NCBI GenBank assembly: GCA_030770545.1
Contig: CM061096.1
Span: forward strand, 10,149,501-10,213,500
Length of the DNA: 64,000 nt
Direction of reading: 5' to 3'
Origin: Macropodus opercularis
Lineage: Eukaryota > Chordata > Actinopteri > Anabantiformes > Osphronemidae
The position numbers and the translations under genes are program-made. The notes under the pieces are model-generated. The model had not been told where the DNA came from and searched no databases. It saw only the letters and a program-made list of their open reading frames with translations. Positions 15,001 through 27,700 of this stretch are shown piece by piece (the first letter of the stretch is position 1; each line of letters starts with the position of its first letter).

Positions 15001-15561
15001 CTGGCTGCTGACCCTCTCATCTGCTGCCTCTGCTCTTCATTGGCCTCTCCTCCTTTTCCTCGTGCCGTCCTCCCTCTCTCCAAACTCTCTCGCCTGTAGC
15101 TCAATTTTTTCAATCTCTGCACGCTCTCCTATGCAGGATAGTAAACACGAAGCACGTAATTGCTCCCTGTGGCCCTATGATTTCCTAGTAATTGCTGTAA
15201 CAATGCTTGCTAGTTTGCTAATGTCCCTCACTCTAGTCCTTGCCCAAGGTCAAGTCAGATACAAATGAAAGCAGGCAACTTAAACAAACAGACCGGTTGT
15301 TTCTACACAGCAGCCTGGAGGAACCATCTTGCCTGCTGTCTTCTCCTCTGTGTTGATCTGACCATGGCAGGTCAGCTCTTTTCACACTCAGGACAGATGA
15401 CTTGATGTTTGACCATTTTGTATCAGAAAAAACACCAAATAATGTCTGTTACCTGTCATTTTTATTTCCTTCTGCTGTCTCACTGCCCTTGTGGGACTTC
15501 AGTTCCTCTTCTTGTGTCAGTGTCTGTCCATTCACATACTGTGTTCATAATAACTTGCCCA

Positions 15562-15583
15562 GTGTGTGTGTGTGTGTGTGTGT
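15562..15583. repeat. (GT)n microsatellite
   Basis: Eleven GT units, uninterrupted, intergenic. Confidence 0.98.
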
Positions 15584-17036
15584 TATTTATACTGAATTGC
15601 AGTCTGCTACTCTCCAGCCACCTCCGTTCAGTGGCTTGACAGTGTTGCTCCACAGGGACTGCAGCATTTTGGCTGGTGTGTGACATCACCTGTTGCTGTC
15701 ACTGCAACAACTTGATCATGTCGTCCCAGTGTGTGGCTGCGCTTGCAGCACCAGATAGATGAGACTGGGCTGCTGAGAGAGGGAGAGCAGCAAGATGAGC
15801 TCGAGATCCTGGTCCCGCTGGGTTGTTCCGGTGATGGACGGCTGTGAGAACGCCTGTGACTGCAGAGCGCGGTGGCCTGCCACAGCGGCGCCGGTGCCCG
15901 TGTGCCTCGCTTTTTCTCTGCGATGAATGTAAAATTGATAGAAGCTCATTAATATGTGCAGATAGAGGGAAAACCCATTGACTACCTCAGCAGCTCCTGC
16001 CGTTTGTTGTGGGGAAATTAATTTAATAACTGGATCAGTAAAGCGCAGTGATCACAGCCCTGGCTCCAATTTGCATAGTAATGCAGCGTGGTGCATGCTG
16101 CCTGCAATATTTATGGAAGGGTGGGGCTGAGGTGACTGTTTATAATTACCTTTACTTTGTGCTGTTCTGGAGGTGACAGGGGTGGGGCCCCGCCACGTTG
16201 CAGTGAAATAAGGAGAAGCCAGCATTTCCCTGGTGAAAACTATGAATTATTTCTGTGTTGCCACTCACGCTTAGGGCTAATGGAGAGGTTTCTATTTTCT
16301 AATGGAAGGTAAAAAAAGAAAAGCCTAAATCAATAGAAATCTATCATCTATCGGGTTTCATTTTTTAGTGGTTTCATTTTAAGACACTTTTATGTTTTAA
16401 TGCATGTGTGAAGAATGGTGAAATCATTTTTTAAATGTGTGGGACCAATGAAGATTTATGTGATGTTTACAGCTGCATATAGTGTGTATGTAAGTGAATG
16501 TGTGTGCTTCTATACAGTACTGCAATAGCATGAATCTAAATTCAGCTACTGTATATATGTATATGAATAACAAACCAGCTTTAATAAATGTGAACTCTTA
16601 TGTTTCAACCTGGAGCAAAATTCATCACAGACAAAAGGAAAAAAAAAAAGACAAAAGAGACACAGAGACAGAAACACTCATAAGAACAAATAGAAATGTG
16701 TTTGAAGCTGCTTCAAAAGAAAGCTGAGCCCCCATGAAAGCAATCAAAACCAAGTCTGCATGGTTGCATGAATTTCCAATTCTTCTACAGTACTATACAT
16801 TGTACTGTATGAAAAGTGCTACTTGTGTTACCTCGCCGATGAGGAGATAAAAGAACTGAATCACACTCCTGCCCACGTCTCTATTTGAACATAACACGTT
16901 AAAAGCAAGATTATGCATAAACAGCAGCTACTGAGGCAAAGTTAACATGTAAGATATTCAGCAGTAGTGAATAATTAGAAATTGAATGAAAGGAAAGGCA
17001 ATATGAATATCCTCATACAGTAACACCCTGCAACAC

Positions 17037-17075
<39 letters not shown>
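17037..17075. repeat. (AAT)n microsatellite
   Basis: About 13 uninterrupted AAT/ATA units in intergenic sequence. Confidence 0.98.
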
Positions 17076-17076
<1 letters not shown>

Positions 17077-18597
17077 CAGATATTTGAATCAGGAGTAATC
17101 AGAAAGCTAAGTATTTGCATGTCCATGTTGTCTTCTGATCACACTGCATATGGTGCAGTCCAGGCTGTGTGCATGTAAATATATTTGTTGGAATGTTTTA
17201 TGTGAGCCTGATGATCCGATGGGCTGGTCTGACTGTCGTGGTCTGGCAAGGCAGGTGTGAATTAGCCACAGCAGCTACTGCTGAGATGATGCGTTAATGT
17301 ATGTGTGTAGTGTATGTGTTCTCAGTCTGCTGTACAGGCCAGCTGTCTATGTCTGGATGTGAATGTTTTCATGTGCTACTGTCTTGTTAAGAACAGGTAC
17401 TGTAGTATATTAAATAGCGATATACCCGTAATACAGTGTAAGTCACATAAAAGCCCATCATTCAGTCCTTAACCTGTGCAGTGAACTCCATCAGTGTAAT
17501 CTCAGCTGTAGAGGAGTCCTTGGAGGATTGCCTCTTTGATCGTAGTATTTTAGCCCCTCAGCACTTCAGCGTTGTCACATGTACTTTGCTTCTCTTTCCA
17601 CTTGGTCACTGGTGTTTTCTGACAGTTGTTAAAAACAGTGACAGGACAGAGGAAAAGGGAAGAACTGTCCTTCTCCCTGGCTCTCTCTCTCTTCACCCTA
17701 CAGTCTTCTGATCCACCACCATCCTGTTCCACTGGCGTACAGTAAAGAAGGCCTGTGATCTGACAGTCTTCACTGACCTGAAGTTAACTTTGTCTGGCCG
17801 TACCTGTCTATCACTCCTCACTTACCCCAGCATCCTCTGGGATTAGAGCGGCCTACCTTGGGCCCTACTGTCCCTCCCCTACTTACTACTGATAAGCTCT
17901 ACTGTATGTGCAGGGACACTATTGAAGGTTCCGGGGAGTTAATTACAATCACCCCCCTCAATTACAGCATTTACAGAAAAATAAGCACTTGGCTGATTAG
18001 GTATATTTACAGTGAGTCTGACAGACAAATATAATATTTGCAGGTCAAGAACATTCACAGGGCAAAGAAAACAATGCATCACCACCCACACTAATAACCA
18101 CGGGCTCTAGTCTAGTAGCACACTGGTGGTAATGGCTAACATTGCACCTACTGACGTTGTCGTGCAGTATACTTGAAATACCTGAATAAGTGGGATGAGG
18201 GAGACTTAATGGAAAAAGCTGCTTTAGATCTGGATGAGTGTATCTGACTTATAACATGTTGTAACATCAGATAAGGCATCATACATTTATTTCATGTGGT
18301 TATTTTACTTGTACTACAGACTGCAGGAGAAATGGCAGCATGGCTGCTGTCACAAATTACATTTGTAGGAGATCTCATACAGAGAAAATTGTCCATTACA
18401 GATGATTAGTCTTGTTTTGCTAAACCAAGCAACTGCTTCTCACTACTTTCCTAATCTATCGTTAGTCTTGTTAGGGTTTTAGTTAGTTTCTAGAACACAG
18501 AAACTCCTTTGATTGTAAGTGCAACTGTGCAAACGGTTTATGTCAAGTGTGTGTGATGTAAATGTAATTAAATTTGTAGAAAAGGTTAAAATGCAGT

Positions 18598-18626
18598 AAG
18601 AAGAAAGAAAGAAAGAGAAAGAAAAA
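18598..18626. repeat. (GAAA)n purine tract
   Basis: Imperfect GAAA units in AAGAAAGAAAGAAAGAGAAA, intergenic. Confidence 0.9.
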
Positions 18627-21600
18627 TCGTTCTGTAGCAGGGATGGAGGAAATGCAACTGGTCCCACTTTTAAACTGTTTTGTAATCATCACTTGTAAGA
18701 ATCTTTTTCACAAAAATGTTATCAGATACATACATTTAATTGACAACTTAATTAATTTTGATTAATTTTAATTTAATGAATGTAATAAATGTGATCAGTG
18801 ACCTCACACTGCTCTTACTTTGGCTGCTTTTAGCCACATGGGAGAAACTGAGGGAGTCATGGTAAATTGTTGAATTGCTCTAATTGACGTTTTTCTCGCC
18901 TCTGGCAGCACAGTACCAAAAGTGTTCTATTTGCTTTTCTGTATATTATTCTTCCCCCACACATTAAACTCATACACTTTCTGCCCATGGTTGTGTTGTG
19001 ATGTTTTGTTTCCTGAACCTCCAGCACACCAGAGTTAAACCGCCTTTTCTCCAACTGTATCCTACTGTAATTACAGGAAGGGATCAGGGATCCAAGAGAC
19101 ACTGCAATCGAATGTTCACGGCGAATCTTTACTGCCTCAGTGAAGTGTACAAGGTCAGGACACTAGGGTTATAAAACTGAATCACCCATGGTTGTAGTGC
19201 TGAATTATTCTTCTTTACTGTCCTTCACAAAACTGTACCTAATTAGATTAGGGATGCAAGTGCTGAATCAATAAAAGCTCAAAACACAATCAAAAAGCCA
19301 ATTAATGTGCAAGGTTCTCTGAGGAGTTAAGTCGAGTAAAATTACCTCCTCTCTCGCCAGCCAGCTATTTCATCTCCACACCCCGGCACCTTCGCATTCT
19401 TTCCAAGTTGAAACCTGAATACGAAATGTAGGGCGAAATAAGGAAACTGAGTGCAAGTTATGTTTAATCATGAGGAAACAAACATTCAAAGCCCTGTCTC
19501 TAGCACTTCTGTGTCACCTCCAGGGGAAGATAGTTTAGAAAAAGTTTGCTTATTGTGAATGTGGAGGAGAGGGTGTGTTGTGCTGAGTGTGGCTGATGAG
19601 GAAGTTGATGAAGGATGGCAAACTGAAACTGCAAATTAGCAGATAAATCAAACGAAGGTGAGACCATTTCTCTATGTGCAGGTGCCTGTATGCAGGTTAT
19701 CTGCATATAGTCTTTTTAGAATTAATTGAAATCAGTAAAGTGATGATTGTGTTTGCACCACAATGCTCAGTTTCCCCTGCATGAAGTGAGACCTGGGTTT
19801 CCTACCTAATTATTGAGTTGCTGCCTTTGAAACTCACCTCTGTGCTCTCTGCCACACTGTTTCTATCTCTGCCACATCTGTGCTCACTCTCAGTTCAAGT
19901 GCATGTGAGTCTGCTCATGAGTACTTTAAGCAAATCAAACCACCAGTTGGTTTCTGCTTTGCATTAATGCGTCCTGTCTGTGCACAGTAATACAGTGCAT
20001 CTTCCAAATCAACATGCAGTATTACTGTTACTTGTTATTCAGACCAACACAAACTTTAAAGTTGGTTGTTTCATCCAGGGATGACCAACAACCAGCACAA
20101 TGTACTGCACAGAACTATTTCTGGTGTCTTCTGTTTGACTTGGCTCACAGCTAAGCTCTACAATTGCATCTAGATGCTGGATGTACTTTATGCATTATCA
20201 TATTTTCTTTTGACAGTACAGTAAATGTTTCCTTGCAGTCTGTTACAAAACCTTTTTTATCTGGAATGTGAGTATTTGTCTTTGTAAATCCTGTGCATGT
20301 CAGATCACTCTACGAATTTTCATTAGAGGCTGCTTGGCTGCCAACTCTGCAGATCAGGTGCATCTCTTGAGTAAATCTTTATTCACTTTACTTTACTTTC
20401 AGTATTTCCAGGACAGAGATCAGAGCAGTCTGTACATTTAGTGTTCAGGCATCCGCTCATCGTGTAAACTTCAATGTTTAAACTTCAATGTTCAACATAA
20501 ATTAAATGCTAAGTGACACAAAACCAGTAACTGATCGTCCCCCCTAGTATCTTTTCTGTATGTTGTCCAGTATAATATTATATTTTATGCCACATCTTGT
20601 TTAATCACTCAATTGACACTGGTAAGTTATACAACAACAACACATTTGGCATTTAACTTCTGAATATGGTAAATGTCATCGTATTATCATCTCAACCAAC
20701 TCTTACATATTTTCCTTTATTTATTAATTTAACATTTCCATGGCAATGCATTCCTGAAAAAGTGCTTGTTCATTTGCACATGAATCTTGGTGTGAATCCA
20801 GCAGAATCTGTGCAGCACGAGCAAGTTTGAAGTCTGTTACACTGGGAATTCTTACAGATAAATCATCACCATATGTGAATCTTGGTTTTGAAACATTCAC
20901 ACTGTGTGGATTCAGGAATCACAACCTTCACGCTTTTTAATCCACTCGTTCTTTTTTTACCCTCAAGATGAGTTTGAAAAAGGTCGACAGATGATTGCTG
21001 GTGCTTCAGAGCGAAGGTTGGCGAGAGCTGTGCGCTGATAAGTAGGTCTTAACTTGTGATGATCTATGTTGATACGAGGGTAAAATCCTCAAATGGAGCC
21101 ACCCATAATCATCTGATGCTTTTTCTCGTGTCTCTAATCTGTATTTTTATTATCCCTACACTAACTGGCCCTTGGTTCCAAGCAGTGGTTGGCACAGCAA
21201 CACTCTCACAGGAGCATACTGAGCTAATATTTGTCTCACAAGTGCTGGAGGCAGTGGTTACAGCTGGCAGCAACGACTTGAAGTAATAGATTTTTTGATG
21301 AAAAAAGTTGCCAACAAAACTTTAGGGTTTTTTTCTAGGCTGCTTGGTAATGATGATCGTATTATTTTATTTCTCTCACAGCAAAACATGAATGCGAACG
21401 AGAATATAATTAAGAATGAAGAGATTAAATTTAAGTGATTCGATTAAGTCATGGCGTGGTAATTTATGTATTTTTTACGCTTTACATTTATTCTTTATCA
21501 GGCGTTATTTTTGTTTTGTACTTGGACAAGTTCAAATGGATGCGAACGTTTTATGACTCACTTGCATCTGTTGTTGATCCCATTTAGTTAGTTCCAGGTC

Positions 21601-23724
21601 TCAAGTAATAAAGTTAGACAGGAATTAATTTTCCTGTTTGATCAAAGTCATTACGCTATTAGCATGCAGTCATTACTTTCGTGGCTGCTCAGAGATAAAG
21701 TGGGTGAGAAGTGTTTGTATTGTATATTTTAACCAGCCTTGGTGAACCTTGAACCAAAGCTGCAGACTTTATTGAAGGATGATCTGCTAAACACTTCTTA
21801 ACAGCCAGTAACCTTTCACCCTGTGGTAGAATTGCTCGCACATTCTCTGCATAGTAGCTGACCAGAGAGTGAATCAACGTTTTATGAAATGCTTTTACTC
21901 ACTTGAGATCAGAGACAAAGTTTTCTGGTGAATCTGATTTTAGGAAAGTAAATGCAAAGTATTCAACAACAAGTAACAGCAGTTTATTGATCAATGTCCT
22001 ATTATTCCCATTGTTATCAATATAAGTAAGGGATAGTAAGGGATTACATCATGATTGAAACTTTTAAAAAGCGTGTTACTCCTCCAGCTTTAGGTGCTAA
22101 GTCTGGATGTTCTATGTTATGATGTGCTGCATTGTGCTTTAAATGTCAGCCACCACCACGTATGAACTCATCAGGTTTTTTTAAACTCAACCCTTTATTG
22201 ATTGAAAGGTCGTCTAGGATGAATAGGATCACCATGGTTACGCAAGAAAAGAGAAAGTGGCACCTCATATTTTATTTTAATCTTCTTTGAACATCACAGC
22301 TTCTGCAAAGAACAGATGCACCCTCACGAGTTTTTTAACGAAAAGAATAAAATGACAGCACAGCGGGCTGTTGTATTTTGGACGGAGTGTCTCCCGCACT
22401 GCAGTGAAAACCAGTGTGGCTTCATGATTATTGTCAGCAGCAAACAATAAAAAATGGAATGGAAAGGTCTGCGGTTTGAGGCTTTCATGTAAGTCCCCCA
22501 CTGTGTGTCTGGTGTTTGAACCCTTCTCGACAGAAAGCACCTGAGAAGAGCTGAGACTAACAAGATTAAAGCAGATTTGGCTACACCTGCTAAGCCTTTC
22601 TGTGATCACGTGTGATGTTTTGCCTCCCTGTTTACGCCAGCTGACGCTTCGCACCACCACATGCTACTTTGTACCAGGTGTTGAGCTTTCATTTCCAGTT
22701 GGGATTATGCAGTTCAGAATATGAAAACGATTGTATTCCAGTAGTTCCATAAGCTCTGCCTTTATAAAGATGCTATGTTGATGTACTGTTGAACTCTGCG
22801 TATGCCGCTGTCTGTATAAGGGTAAGAAATCACCACTTTATCAGCAAGACACTGTTGACACAGTACATAGTTGTTTCAAGGGTGCAGTGGAGAATTGTGG
22901 ATAATTAAACAATCATATTCTCGATCATAGTCCTATTCTCCTTTAGTGTTCTGTAATGGGCTTTCAGTGTGTGCTGGGGCTTATGGAGTCTCTTTATGCG
23001 ATGGTGGCGATAGTTTTTTGTTAAACTTTGCATTTTGGCAAAAACAAGTCTGTTCTGCTCGATTCCGTGAATCTGATTGGGGATGATGTCTGTGACGTGG
23101 AAGGACTTCTGGAACATCTGGACTGGCTAATTTCCTTAAACATAATAATATTAATAGCCGATACCAGGCTCGGGCGGGAAGGTGCTGGGCCTTATCCAAA
23201 GTTAGAGGGAAGCCAGCTACCCGGCTGTCTCCAGCTGATGAAGACCTTGGTAGGCAATCAGAGAGATGCATCTTGTTTCTGCTTCTGAGAAATGTATCCC
23301 ACCATTAAGAATAAATTCACACGCATTTGTTTGAACCTTATTAGTGTGTCTGTTTGACGTCTTCTTAGTCTAAATTTCAAAAATATTGAACTTAGATGTT
23401 AAGCTGAAAACTGCTACAATTTAATTCTAAACACATTTCCTTTATTTGCACAGATCTCATGCCGGCTTAAGTAAGTCAACAAATAAATATTTGTGTGTCA
23501 TCTTCATTCAAGAAGAAATAAAAACAAACAAACAAACCACTAAACACTACTCAAACTAAAAAAAATACATCACACATGTTTATGCCTTTTGAGACACACT
23601 CATCTTGGGAGAACACACATGTACGTTTGTTTTTACATCACAGGCAGTTCCTCCTCGGCTGTTCACCTTCCCCGAGTACAGTGAAGGTCTATTGGAAATG
23701 AAAAGTGACAAAGAAAGTCATAAA

Positions 23725-24027
23725 TCGTAAAGACGGATATTTATTTCTCATCACAAATAAAAAGAACCATGCTTGCTCATCACAGAACGAAAAGAAAGAG
23801 AAGAGCTCAGTCTTTGTACCTTTACCGACCTGGCCGTCAGTGTTTTTTGAGAATATGAATAATAGCACTCTATGAAGATTGAAATCCTTAAAAAAAAAAC
23901 AAGTCTATGCCCACACACTGAAGCCCCGAACCCACACCCCCCACAACCCGTGTCAGCCTCCACTCAGCTCCTTTAATCCCTCCACAACTATGATCACAGC
24001 ATTTCGAGTGGCTCAGTCTCAGGCCTC
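23725..24027 (-). other. olfm2: olfm2 3' UTR (proximal polyadenylation model)
   Basis: Non-coding sequence after the TGA at 24028. The first good polyadenylation hexamer on the minus strand is AATAAA at 23745-23740, about 285 bases past the stop, with cleavage expected near 23715-23730. A second AATAAA at 23446-23441 would give a longer UTR of about 600 bases. The exact end is inferred. Confidence 0.5.
23740..23745 (-). terminator. Candidate poly(A) signal of olfm2
   Basis: AATAAA on the minus strand (TTTATT on plus), the first canonical hexamer downstream of the olfm2 stop. It is followed by AT-rich sequence. A later alternative is at 23441-23446. Confidence 0.5.
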
Positions 24028-24702
24028 TCAGTCCCCAGAAGTCTTAATAACCTGGAACAGTGTGACATTGTAGAGCACCTGGTGTCCATTATTCCAGGTG
24101 TACAGGACCCTCTCCCTGGGGTTGTAGTCCATCATGGAGATGTGAGAGTATTGATTGTGGAAGGGGATGTCTGTGTATTCATAGGTCGATGTGTTGGTAT
24201 AGTAGGCAAAGTAGATCTTGGCACCAGCCAGGTGGGAGTTGGTGACGTAAAGCGTGCCACAGATCATAAAAGACTCTCCGGCACTGCGCTTGGGAAATCC
24301 TGTGTCCCAAGTCTGCAGCACCTCCAGACTCTGGGGCTCCAGGCGGCTGATGACAATGTTCCCGGCGTTCGGTATGGTGGTGTAAACAGCCCACAGGCCG
24401 TTCTCATCTGCCATCAGATCAATGTCAGAGGAGCCGCCCCAGGAGTAGGGAAAGGTGTTGTTGTAACCGGCCCCACTCAGGCTGCGCTGCACCAGCACGC
24501 TTCGCGAACGAAAGTGGTACTTGATGATAATGTTGCTCTGGTACTTGTTGTAGTACAGTGAGCCATTGTAAACCACGTGGCCAGTACCTGCCCAGGGATG
24601 AGGCAGCAAGTGCTGCACAAAGTTCTGAGCCTTCATGAAGTCGTTCATTGTGCGGTATTCCAGGACACGCCGTCCCTTGAAGTACCCGTCCATGGACCAC
24701 AC
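24028..24702 (-). CDS. olfm2: olfm2 exon 6 (terminal exon, OLF beta-propeller)
   Basis: Acceptor TCCCCACAG before 24702, then 224 codons and TGA at 24030-24028. It encodes residues 231-454, most of the five-bladed OLF propeller. Recognisable motifs are VWSMDGYFKGRRVLEYR, PWAGTGHVVYNGSLYYNKYQ, SWGGSSDIDLMADENGLWAV, NAGNIVISRL, KRSAGESFMICGTLYVTNSH and YSHISMMDYNPRER. By alignment with OLFM1 (offset about 31), Asp325 and Asp422 correspond to the propeller calcium ligands Asp356 and Asp453. Cys378 is the partner of Cys196. Sequons lie at Asn276, Asn311, Asn400 and Asn442. The chain ends VIKTSGD. OLFM1 ends in SDEL and mammalian OLFM2 in a similar TSGDP, so the paralogue call rests partly on this tail. 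No broken frame or missing key residue was seen. Confidence 0.97.
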   Translation of the reverse strand: MWSMDGYFKGRRVLEYRTMNDFMKAQNFVQHLLPHPWAGTGHVVYNGSLYYNKYQSNIIIKYHFRSRSVLVQRSLSGAGYNNTFPYSWGGSSDIDLMADENGLWAVYTTIPNAGNIVISRLEPQSLEVLQTWDTGFPKRSAGESFMICGTLYVTNSHLAGAKIYFAYYTNTSTYEYTDIPFHNQYSHISMMDYNPRERVLYTWNNGHQVLYNVTLFQVIKTSGD

Positions 24703-27700
24703 CTGTGGGGAGACGGAAAATGACTTCACTTGGAAAAGGGGAAATACTAGGAGTGTTAATGAGAAGTATATGCTGTGGCAATGACCCAGGCAAACCAAAT
24801 GTGTGCTGAATCGCTGCTTGTTTCAGTCTGACTGTAAGCCTTCATACATGATTGTGTGTGCAGAACTATTGATCTCTCCTGCGTGTAGGAGTGAAGACGT
24901 TGCCCGTGGTTTGCAGTCAACCACTTCTTGTGCTCCCTGCCCTTTCCAGTCCACATTTACAGAAAATCAATCCATTTAGCAGCTCTATCTTTTTCCTCAA
25001 GCACTCTCAGCGGATCTCTCCACTGACGTGGCTCCTCTCTGACTGCATCTCATTCCCTCAGTGCTTCTACCAAAGCACAGGTCAGCTTTTAATTGATTCA
25101 ATTAAACTGCAGCTGGCTGGGATATTTATTTCAGCCTTAACATATCAAGGAGAGCTTTTTTATTCATAACACCATGTGTTGCTTTAGTTTTCTCTTGTCC
25201 TGCTTTTACCTCTTTCTCAGATGCAGGCGCATGTTTCTTGAAAAGCCCTTACAGTCAGGGGAAGGAAAGCTATGAAGGGAGAAGGAGGCGGTTTGGGTAT
25301 CGCAGCTGAATTATGGAGACAGGGAGATTATGGAGCATTAAGCATTGTTTTTCCTCTGCCTTCTAAACGAGCCCCAAGAGCTGAGCAAGAGGCAGGAACT
25401 GAGCCAGACCAAAGCTCGAGCACATGCTCTAATTTAGCTGACTCCTCAGCGACAATGATGCTTCCCAAATATGATTATCATGATTGGTGAGAGTGTTGAT
25501 GTGACACTGTTGATTTATACGGTTATTAATACAATTGATGAGTGAGCTACTGTATAAGGGTGTAATGTGATGCCAGCAAGTCAAATGATTGAGGACATAG
25601 ATCAGGACACTCAGTCACAGGAATTAACCTTTTCTGCCAGCTGCATCTATTTAGCCTGGTACGTCTCAGAGTGCAGATGAAAGGCCACCCTCATTCCTCC
25701 TCTTAAACTGCCTACAGATGGCTAATAATCCACTCCTGCACTTCACTTCCACCCCTTCCTGCATTCAACAGGCATTACGTTTCCTTTTCCACCTGTGTCT
25801 TTTCCTCGAGCTTGTCACCGTATGTCATCTCTAATCGGCCGAATCCATTACTTTATCGTCCAGGTCCAGAGCATCTCAGTACACTCCCAGCAATTACCTT
25901 GGTGATTTAGAAAACTTTACTGCAAACAACTCATTCATTTTTCCAGTGGTGATGAAGTGATTAATCAGTCGGAGCTGTGGTGATGGAGTAAGACAGGGAG
26001 AAGGGAAAGGGATGCTATCCATCAGTGACTCAGCCTTGCATCCCCATTTCTCTTGCTTTGTCTCCGCTCCTCCTGAGCTCAGGAGAAGTCCTACTCAGGC
26101 AAAACAGCCAATCAGTCATGACAGGACTGCTGCTCAGGATGTTTTCTTTCACTGAGTCTGTTTTTGACAATGACTTTGGTTCTACTTTATCTTCTCTGTT
26201 AGAATATAAAGTAGGAATCACGGATTTAAGGGTAATAGTTCAGAGCACAGGAACTGAGAGACTTACCCTATTGTCTGAGCTGGGGATCATGGTATCTGTC
26301 ATCCAGGAGCCGAACCGCGACCCTGATGCACGTACTGTGATGGGATAACTGACGCCAGTGAGCTTGCCACAGCCTGGAGGTCAGAAAATAAAACAAGGCA
26401 TTTATTTGTAGTAAATTACTTACTTACTTATTTATTACCTTACATTGCTTGTTTAGAACAAAAAATTAATTTGTGTTTTAAACATATGTTTAGTGTTACT
26501 TTATATATTTATCGTCTTAGCAATATAAAAACAACATATTAGGCGATAAATGTATGATCTCTCTGTATAAACTTGAATTAGTTTAAGCAAAAATTTCAGA
26601 CAATGAGCCATAATTGTTATTAAGTCTATATATCTGAGATCTTGAAAAAAAGTCAATTTAGAGTATTACACATTAAACCAGAACATAATAAGCTACTCAT
26701 TTCTGGCTTTCCAGGCCAGATTTTCTAATTTATGCAGATAGTTCATGCTCTGAGCCAAGTAATGACAATGAGTAACAGAGTTTGGACACTGATGGTCTCA
26801 GTTATGTCATTATTCAGTTACAAGTTGTCTTAGCGCTGCTGGTTTTTAACCTCTTATTGTATAAGTGCTGTAACAACAATATTTAATAATGAATTCTGAA
26901 TTAAGCACTCAGGGCCTGCACACCCATCGCCACGCTTATACCTAGTTTCTGCATGCAGGAGTGGAGCCTGGTCTCCAGTAGCAGGACTCTCTGGCGAAGT
27001 TCTTCGTAATCGTAGGCTCCCATCTCTTCTTGTATGGCCATCAGCACCAAGGACAGATTCCTCACCTCTTCTCGAAGACGCAGGATCATCTTGGCATCAG
27101 CCTTATATTGTTCCAGCACTGGCAGCAAAGGAAGTAGCTGGGTCACCTTGTCTTTTAGCTCCTACAACAGTCACGCCAAAGAAGGAGGCGTAGAAAAGCA
27201 AAGCGGGTAGAGAAGATTAAACCCTGGGACAATAAAGAAAGCAGGGGGATAAGGTCAACCATGCTCTGTACAGTGGATTGTGTGCAGTGGAGCTGTAGCC
27301 TTTCAATCTTTCATTGTTGCTTCTGGTTCACAGCTCATCTCTCAATCAAGAGCTCATATTGCAGCTAGGTGCTGTTTCATCTGTTTGATCCCTCAGCGGC
27401 TGGATTTATCATGAGAGTAATAGCAGTGCTGACTCCTGACATTTTGAGGAAACACGTAGGATTGGATTTTTCTCACCTTGGTTAAAAGTCTGACACAATT
27501 CCTCTCCTGATATTTACATCCTTTACAATTAGACACCGTGATCTCATTTGGTGTCTTTTATTGCTGTGGTCATCAAACTTCCAGGCTCTTGTCTGACGCG
27601 CATGTTAATTTGTGTGGACAGCTGACACGTTCCTTTCGGTACAGCCAGTTGCACCTCCGCTGTCAGAGCCGGTTTGTGAAACATGTTTTCAGCTGCAGTT

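Larger units (their letters stand above)
1..23714. other. Gene-free region downstream of olfm2
   Basis: I found no supported coding exon, tRNA or rRNA here. Open frames are short, scattered over both strands, and carry no domain signature or splice-flanked conserved segment. Contents are several microsatellites, a possible degraded interspersed repeat (8897-9060), AT-rich blocks (about 7980-8060, 9930-10040), a CpG-enriched patch (7250-7560) and some TAAT/E-box-rich blocks that might be enhancers (about 3300-3450 and 15990-16290). Confidence 0.7.

Noticed and set aside
22226..22242. CACCATGGTTACGC as a further X-box
   Set aside because: Only one half-site fits the RFX consensus.
22905..23288. 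Overlapping open frames on both strands just downstream of olfm2
   Set aside because: Somewhat GC-richer and looked exon-like, but neither strand gives a recognisable protein or a clean acceptor/donor pair.
24082..24561. 159-codon open frame on the plus strand
   Set aside because: It lies exactly antisense to the conserved OLF-domain exon; the frame is open because of the codon constraints of the minus-strand protein.
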